Source: Priestia flexa NBRC 15715 (GTDB taxonomy: Bacteria > Bacillota > Bacilli > Bacillales > Bacillaceae_H). From it: a stretch of DNA of 46,072 nt. The notes beneath the pieces were generated by a model. It worked only from the letters and a program-made list of their open reading frames with translations, was not told the origin of the DNA and made no database searches. The position numbers and the translations under genes were made by a program. The stretch lies in assembly GCF_001591565.1 (NCBI RefSeq), contig NZ_BCVD01000011.1:1-46072 (forward strand), given 5' to 3'. This document shows positions 40,757-46,072 of this stretch, one piece after another. Numbering within the stretch: position 1 is the stretch's first letter; every line of letters begins with the position of its first letter.

Positions 40757-42109
40757 TTACTTTATATAGTCTAAAGGTTGTATCTTTTTAGTCTCATTAT
40801 TTAATAAATAAGGGCGACCAATTGATTTATAATTAACCTTTACTTTTTTCATCTTAGATAGTTCAAAACAATTACGTCCATCATATATAAAAGGAGACTT
40901 CATATGTTTATTAAATAATTCAACATCCATATTTTTAAATTCATCCCACTCAGTAAATATAAAGCACAAATCAGCCTCTTTTAAAGTATCTTCGATTGTA
41001 TTTCTATAAATAATTTGATTGTTACTGTATATTTTTTTGAATTTTTCCATTCCTATAGGATCATAAACTTGCACTTCAGCCCCTTCATCAAGTAACAATT
41101 GAATATTGGGTACAGAAGGTGCTTCTCGTAAGTCATCGGTCCCTGGCTTAAAAGTAAGACCTAAAACTGCTACTTTAAGACCTTTAAAGAACGGAAAATC
41201 TTCTCTAGCCATTTTAATTAATTTAAATTTTTGCTTTTCATTTACCTCTATGGCTGCTTTTACAGTTCTTAAAATATAGCCTTCTTCTTCTGACAACCAA
41301 TGTAAAGCCTTAGTATCCTTTGGAAAGCAAGATCCTCCATATCCAATCCCTGCATTTAAAAACTTGTCTCCAATACGATTATCATAGCCCATTGCGGCGG
41401 TAACATCTTCAATATTAGCACCTACTTTTTCGCATAAATTGGCAATATCATTCACAAATGATATTTTTAAAGCTAAGAAATCATTTGAAGCATATTTAAC
41501 CATTTCTGCACTACGACGGTCCATTGTTATAATGGGAATATTAAAAGATTCATAAACTCTACTTAATTTTTGTTTCGCATATTCGCTTTCGGCTCCAATG
41601 ACAATTCGAGATGCTGAGAGTGTATCACGAACAGCTGTACCTTGAGCAAGAAACTCAGGGTTAGAAACAACTTCTACGTTGACTTTATTGTTTAAGTGTA
41701 ATTTTATTAACTTTTCTACCTTATCATTTGTTCCTACTGGAACTGTAGACTTTATTACAACTATACAATCTCGTTTGACAGTCTCAGCTATCTGGCGAGC
41801 AACTGTATAAACAAAATTCAAGTTAGCCGATCCGTCTTCATTTTCCGGAGTTCCTACTCCAATAAATATAATATCTGAAGATGCATATGAGTTTTTATAA
41901 TCAGTTGTAAATGTTAACTTTTTTGAAAACAAATTTTTTGTAATCAGTTCATCTAGGCCTGGTTCAAATATTGGGCAATTCCCTTTGTTTAAAAGTTCAA
42001 TCTTTTCTTGGTCTGTATCTACGCAGGTTACATTATGACCAACTTCAGCTAAACAAACTCCTGTTACTAGCCCGACATAACCAGTACCAGCTACCGTTAT
42101 ATTAATCAA
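40757..42109 (-). CDS. ugd: UDP-glucose 6-dehydrogenase
   Basis: A 450-residue enzyme with NAD motif GTGYVGLVTGVCLAEVGH, STVPVGTNDKVEKL, NPEFLAQGTAV and the catalytic cysteine in GYGGSCFPKDTKAL (about residue 260), all in the canonical Ugd/TuaD form. It oxidises UDP-glucose to UDP-glucuronate and is the well-known phosphorylation target of the YwqD kinase in Bacillus. GalU upstream in the locus supplies substrate. From this gene to the right, the sequence becomes visibly more AT-rich. Confidence 0.92.
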   Translation of the reverse strand: MINITVAGTGYVGLVTGVCLAEVGHNVTCVDTDQEKIELLNKGNCPIFEPGLDELITKNLFSKKLTFTTDYKNSYASSDIIFIGVGTPENEDGSANLNFVYTVARQIAETVKRDCIVVIKSTVPVGTNDKVEKLIKLHLNNKVNVEVVSNPEFLAQGTAVRDTLSASRIVIGAESEYAKQKLSRVYESFNIPIITMDRRSAEMVKYASNDFLALKISFVNDIANLCEKVGANIEDVTAAMGYDNRIGDKFLNAGIGYGGSCFPKDTKALHWLSEEEGYILRTVKAAIEVNEKQKFKLIKMAREDFPFFKGLKVAVLGLTFKPGTDDLREAPSVPNIQLLLDEGAEVQVYDPIGMEKFKKIYSNNQIIYRNTIEDTLKEADLCFIFTEWDEFKNMDVELFNKHMKSPFIYDGRNCFELSKMKKVKVNYKSIGRPYLLNNETKKIQPLDYIK

Positions 42110-42140
42110 TGTAAACAGCTCCTTAATTTTTATTAGTTAT

Positions 42141-43337
42141 CTAATCTCTTAACTTATGTATCAAATCACTTAAATACATTTTTGAGTCATAATTGTGAAC
42201 TACTTTTTCCCTAGCTTGTTTTCCTAATAATAAACGGTACTCTTTATCATTTGAAATTCTAAGTATTTGATTTGATAGATTGTCAATTAACTTTTCATTT
42301 ACATCTACTAGTACTCCACAACCATCAGATAAAATTTCAGGAATCGCACCTACTCTAGTCGAAATTATAGGTTTTCCTACTGCCATAGATTCCACAATAG
42401 TTAAACCAAAAGGCTCACTCCACAGAGATGGTAATATAATAATATCCCCACCATTTAAGTATTTGGGTAAATGACTATGTTCAATATAGTTTGTTAATAT
42501 AACTTTATTTGGAGGCAGTGAATTAAGTTCATTTCTCACATCTTTTACATAATCGCTTTCGTTGAGTTCACCTATAATAACAAGCTTTAGATCAGGATTT
42601 TTTTTAAATGCTTGTTTAAATGCTTTTGTTAACTCTAGAACACCTTTCTCTGGAATTATTCTTCCGTGATAGAGTAATATTATATCTTCGTGGGTAAATT
42701 TATATTTTTCAGACAAAAATGATTGATAAGTTTGATTAGGCTTAAATTCATTAGTATTTATTCTATTTTCTAACGTTAGTATTTTATAAGAGTCTTCATC
42801 TCTACACACTTGTAAGATCCTTCCACTTATATAATCACTAACCGAAAGAACTTTATCAAAGAGTTGAATAACTTTTAAAGAATAAGAATTCTCTACATTT
42901 ATAGTATCATTATGCAAGTGTAAAGCAATATTATCATTCTTAAGATATCTTCTTAGATAATTTATATATAAAGGTCTGTTTTCAACTATAATCCAATCAT
43001 ATTTTTGTTTCCTAAGCTCTTTAGTTACATTTATTAAATACGGATGTGTAAGAATAAAGAACATGAACTTTTGCAATCTAAATTTTGCCAATAATCTTTC
43101 TGCTACAGTAAAGACTCTTTCATATAAAGAATTGTACTTAATAAATTTAAAGTTTGTATTTTTTATCTCTTTACTACTCATTTCAGCTTTTTTATCATAT
43201 TTCGAATAGACAGTAATATCGATTGGGCTACAATAATTTTCGTTATTTTTAATTAGTAAATCTACTAACGTTTCTACTGCTCCACCTTTTACTGCTGGAA
43301 CTGGTTTTACTTCATTACATAAAATAGCAATTTTCAT
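42141..43337 (-). CDS. Glycosyltransferase family 4
   Basis: A 398-residue GT4 enzyme. It begins KIAILCNEVKPVPAVKGGAVETLVDLLI (an acceptor loop with Gly-Gly), and its donor domain has LLYHGRIIPEKGVLELTKAF, VVIGELNESDYV and LPSLWSEPFGLTIVESMAVGKPIIST (E-x7-E). Sugar specificity unknown. It is 31 bases upstream of ugd and has AT-rich codon use like its right-hand neighbours. Confidence 0.85.
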   Translation of the reverse strand: MKIAILCNEVKPVPAVKGGAVETLVDLLIKNNENYCSPIDITVYSKYDKKAEMSSKEIKNTNFKFIKYNSLYERVFTVAERLLAKFRLQKFMFFILTHPYLINVTKELRKQKYDWIIVENRPLYINYLRRYLKNDNIALHLHNDTINVENSYSLKVIQLFDKVLSVSDYISGRILQVCRDEDSYKILTLENRINTNEFKPNQTYQSFLSEKYKFTHEDIILLYHGRIIPEKGVLELTKAFKQAFKKNPDLKLVIIGELNESDYVKDVRNELNSLPPNKVILTNYIEHSHLPKYLNGGDIIILPSLWSEPFGLTIVESMAVGKPIISTRVGAIPEILSDGCGVLVDVNEKLIDNLSNQILRISNDKEYRLLLGKQAREKVVHNYDSKMYLSDLIHKLRD

Positions 43338-43383
43338 ATTTTCTCCATCTTATAGCATAAAAATTTTAATTTTAAAACAAGAT

Positions 43384-44844
43384 TTAAACAGATATTTTCT
43401 CCTTATCTTTCACTTTAAACTTTTCACTTTGATAAAAACGAAAGATTTTTTTAATAGTAGAAGCTTGTGAAATAATTAATATTACAAATACTATTGAATT
43501 AATTAGAATAAGATAGCTTTGTAAGTATGCATTAACAACAGCTGTAAAAAATAAGATAGTTAATACGATATAATGATTTACAACAGAAAATGCCATTCCG
43601 TTTTTTGATGAAAAATATGTTCGAGCTGCAAAAAAGCAAATATATGATACAGCAGTTGCTATAGCCGCCCCTAAGGCTCCTAATTTGGGAACTAATAACA
43701 AATTTATAACAAAATTCGGGATAACCGCTACTACTCCTACCCAGATACTCAAATAAGTTTTCCTAGAGAATACTATTCCTAAACTTGTTGTTTCGCTAAC
43801 AGTATATATAATTGGTTGTAAACATAAAAAAGCCACTATATATCTAGAATCTGAATATTCTGGAGATAGTATATAAACAATTAAATCTTTAAACCCTACT
43901 ATAAACATAAAGATAACCGACATACATAAAAGTATTCCATCACTAACTAATTTAAAATACTTGATATCTTTTTTTTGGTCATACCACCTATAAGCAGTAG
44001 GTGTCCAAAAACTAGTAAAACTCAATTGTATAATACTCAAAACACCTGCAATTTTTAACGTAGCAGTAAAAATACCAACTTCGTAAAAATCACTCCATGC
44101 TCTTAAAGCTAACCTGTCTAATGAATTTAAAAGACTTGAGATAGATGTAGCTATTAAAATCGGAAGACCGAACAAAATCATTCGCTTTAATAATTTTTTA
44201 TTAATGGAAAACCCTTTATATTTAAAAAGTTTTCTATATCTTATTATTAGATACAGATCTGCTAACAATTGACCAATTATGGCGGAATATACAACTGCTA
44301 AGAAATCTCTTCTTAAAAAAAAGATAAAAATCAAAGTAAAGATAAGAATAGATAATTTCGTTAAAATGGTTAATAAAGAATATTCTAATGCTTTTTCTTG
44401 CATTCTTAATGAAAGTAAAATAAACCGTTCAACAACCATAGCAATAATCATAATTCCAAATAGAATTGTAGCAATTTTGAATTTCTCATCTCCAAACAGA
44501 AGTAAAGAAATATCACTTAAAAATAATAAGATAACTATAAAAATTAATATAGCTAATATCAAAGGGATTAATATAGCATTTTGAAATAGCAGTTTTTTAT
44601 TTTGTATTGAATGATACTCTCTAGTATAAGCTTGATCCACACCTAAATATAGAAAGGTTGCTACAATAGTTTGAAGTAATAAGAATATACTGGCTTTTCC
44701 ATATTCACTAGGATTAATAAAATGCGTTGTTAAGGGTATTGTGATAAATGTAATCATTGCTCCAATAACAGGTCCAATTGAAAATCCTATAAGTTTTTTA
44801 ATAAAGTTATTCATTTTATCAATAGAAATATTTCTATCATTCAC
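43384..44844 (-). CDS. Polysaccharide flippase (Wzx / MATE-like MOP family)
   Basis: A 486-residue membrane protein with about 14 hydrophobic segments, starting LIGFSIGPVIGAMITFITIPL then HFINPSEYGKASIF, the typical O-antigen/teichuronic flippase N-terminus. It would flip undecaprenyl-linked repeat units across the membrane. With the TagGH exporter also present, two export routes are encoded, suggesting two different polymers or a mosaic locus. A poorly conserved C-terminal tail is Lys-rich. Confidence 0.88.
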   Translation of the reverse strand: MNDRNISIDKMNNFIKKLIGFSIGPVIGAMITFITIPLTTHFINPSEYGKASIFLLLQTIVATFLYLGVDQAYTREYHSIQNKKLLFQNAILIPLILAILIFIVILLFLSDISLLLFGDEKFKIATILFGIMIIAMVVERFILLSLRMQEKALEYSLLTILTKLSILIFTLIFIFFLRRDFLAVVYSAIIGQLLADLYLIIRYRKLFKYKGFSINKKLLKRMILFGLPILIATSISSLLNSLDRLALRAWSDFYEVGIFTATLKIAGVLSIIQLSFTSFWTPTAYRWYDQKKDIKYFKLVSDGILLCMSVIFMFIVGFKDLIVYILSPEYSDSRYIVAFLCLQPIIYTVSETTSLGIVFSRKTYLSIWVGVVAVIPNFVINLLLVPKLGALGAAIATAVSYICFFAARTYFSSKNGMAFSVVNHYIVLTILFFTAVVNAYLQSYLILINSIVFVILIISQASTIKKIFRFYQSEKFKVKDKEKISV

Positions 44845-44871
44845 CTCAAACTCAATATTTTCCGGTAATAA

Positions 44872-45999
44872 TTAAATTGAATATAAATGTTCTAACCACT
44901 CATTAATAATATTATCAATAGCAAAGTCCTTTGCTCGTATTAAGCTTTTATATTGTAATTCTTTCCTTTTAGATATATCATTTGTTAATTCGTTTATATA
45001 ATCCTTAAATTTTTCTACATTATATTTCTTTACTAATACACCAAACTCTCCTTCAAGCAATATTTCTTTAGGTCCAAAGTTGTCAAAGCTCACTATTGGT
45101 AACCCAGATGCCATTGCTTCAGTAATAACTAAGCCGAATCCTTCCCATCTAGAAGTGGATATAAATATAGAACCTTCAGCATAAAGATTTCTTAACTCAT
45201 CATGATGTAAAGGACCTTTTAAAATAATTTTCTTCTCTAGTTGATGATTTTTAATAAGTGTTCTGAAGTTCTTTTCGTCATTTCCTTTTCCTACAACAAT
45301 AATTTTCCATTCACTGTTTATTAATTTTGCAATTTTAACCAAGTAATCTAATCCTTTTTGTTCCATTGATAATCTACCCACAAAAATAATATTTTTTTTA
45401 TCTAATTTACTCAGTTTGGGGTTATTTAAAGTTAGGGGGTTATATATCCTTTTTGAATTAGAATTTATTTGTTTAAAATTAGTTAAATCTGCATTCGTTA
45501 AGCATACGACCGAATCTGCTAATTCTAGTCCTCTCTTATAATCAGTAATAAATTCTTTACAGTAATTGTTCAGGTAGACATCATAACTATTATGTTGCCA
45601 AGCCACAATTTTAAGTTCTGGAATGCTTTTTTTAATAGTAGGAATAATAGCTGTTAAAGTATTTTGACATAAAATTAATAAGTCATAACTATTTTTTTGT
45701 AAGTGATTAATTAAATCTAATATTTGTTCTTTATAAATATCTAATATACTAATTGGATTTTTGTTAACTCTATATTTAAAATATAACGCTTTTTTTATAA
45801 GCTTTCTGCTAAATTTTCTAGATCTAATGTCTTTAGGAATGTTAACCTTATCTTGTACATGATAAAAAAAATCATATTCACCCGAAAAATCAACCAAGGT
45901 GACATCTTCACCCTTTTCACATAAAGAGTTTGCTATTTGTATAGCAACTCTTTCTACACCACCTAGACCGAATCCCATATTGGTAATACAAATTTTCAT
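44872..45999 (-). CDS. Glycosyltransferase family 4
   Basis: A 375-residue GT4 enzyme. N-terminus KICITNMGFGLGGVERVAIQIANSL carries the Gly-rich acceptor loop; the donor half has IIFVGRLSMEQKGLDYLVKIAK, VVGKGNDEKNFRTL and TSRWEGFGLVITEAMASGLPIVSFD (E-x7-E). It is the first complete polysaccharide gene at the right edge, with AAAAGGAAG before the ATG. Very AT-rich. Its sugar donor cannot be inferred. Confidence 0.87.
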   Translation of the reverse strand: MKICITNMGFGLGGVERVAIQIANSLCEKGEDVTLVDFSGEYDFFYHVQDKVNIPKDIRSRKFSRKLIKKALYFKYRVNKNPISILDIYKEQILDLINHLQKNSYDLLILCQNTLTAIIPTIKKSIPELKIVAWQHNSYDVYLNNYCKEFITDYKRGLELADSVVCLTNADLTNFKQINSNSKRIYNPLTLNNPKLSKLDKKNIIFVGRLSMEQKGLDYLVKIAKLINSEWKIIVVGKGNDEKNFRTLIKNHQLEKKIILKGPLHHDELRNLYAEGSIFISTSRWEGFGLVITEAMASGLPIVSFDNFGPKEILLEGEFGVLVKKYNVEKFKDYINELTNDISKRKELQYKSLIRAKDFAIDNIINEWLEHLYSI

Positions 46000-46072
46000 T
46001 ATATAGTCTTCCTTTTATTTTATTAAGATTAGCTCACTAGTGTTGCATTAAAATAATTTCAGTTTTAAAAAT

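Noticed and set aside
46048-46072. Possible tail of another minus-strand gene at the right edge (ending LKLKLF then stop)
   Set aside because: Only eight codons are visible, too few to support a gene.

Overview
The window looks like a chromosomal segment of a low-GC, spore-forming Bacillaceae (Bacillus/Priestia type). The grounds are strong AGGAGG ribosome sites, SigA-type promoters, a yraG-yraF-adhB-yraE-yraD spore-coat operon, ywqH/ywqI-type type VII secretion (LXG) genes, and a Bacillus-style ywqC/ywqD/ywqE exopolysaccharide phosphoregulatory module. I see no rRNA, tRNA, CRISPR array or insertion sequence.

Layout. (1) 1-1.85 kb, minus: an LXG toxin operon (ywqH, ywqI, then the N-terminal 367 codons of an LXG polymorphic toxin that runs off the left edge). 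(2) 2.0-3.4 kb, plus: an Rrf2-family regulator and an NAD(P)-binding quinone-reductase-like protein, each preceded by a matching TTGTAAC-N7-GTTACAA-type operator. (3) 4.0-6.4 kb, plus: the sporulation operon, with two short/long pairs of CotF-like coat proteins around a zinc alcohol dehydrogenase. (4) 6.5-9.4 kb, minus: a degenerate copy of the YwqE-type PHP tyrosine phosphatase, then a zinc-ribbon/YARHG membrane protein coupled to a cell-wall amidase. (5) 9.56-17.1 kb, minus: a complete class II lasso-peptide cluster of paeninodin type. It holds an Asn-synthetase-like cyclase, a 41-residue precursor gene, an HPr-kinase-like peptide kinase, a PqqD-like leader binder, a leader peptidase, an ABC exporter, a SinR-like regulator and a nucleotidyltransferase. 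(6) 17.4-20.7 kb: a second degenerate PHP phosphatase, an SGNH-like protein, an LCP-family ligase (plus strand) and a small lipoprotein. (7) 20.7-46 kb, minus: a large surface-polysaccharide locus.

The lasso cluster is the most notable system. The precursor has a 19-residue leader and a core that starts AGPGLSTPD and ends in serine, so an Ala1-Asp9 macrolactam ring and C-terminal Ser phosphorylation are predicted. A 10-bp stem-loop separates the precursor from the kinase gene, which could keep precursor mRNA in excess. The promoter region carries two GTTCT-N6-AGAAC-type dyads (one imperfect), with a third perfect dyad upstream. This is the operator architecture of SinR, and the cluster encodes a SinR-like protein.

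The polysaccharide locus supplies UDP-glucose (GalU), UDP-ManNAc (MnaA), UDP-ManNAcA (WecC-like), UDP-glucuronate (Ugd) and GDP-mannose (ManA, ManC). It has seven glycosyltransferases, a Wzx-type flippase, a TagGH-type ABC exporter and the YwqC/D/E tyrosine-phosphorylation control module. No Wzy polymerase or initiating sugar-phosphate transferase is visible, so the locus probably continues past the right edge. The three YwqE-like paralogues in the window are striking: only the one in the polysaccharide operon keeps its metal ligands, and the two flanking the lasso region have lost essentially all of them.
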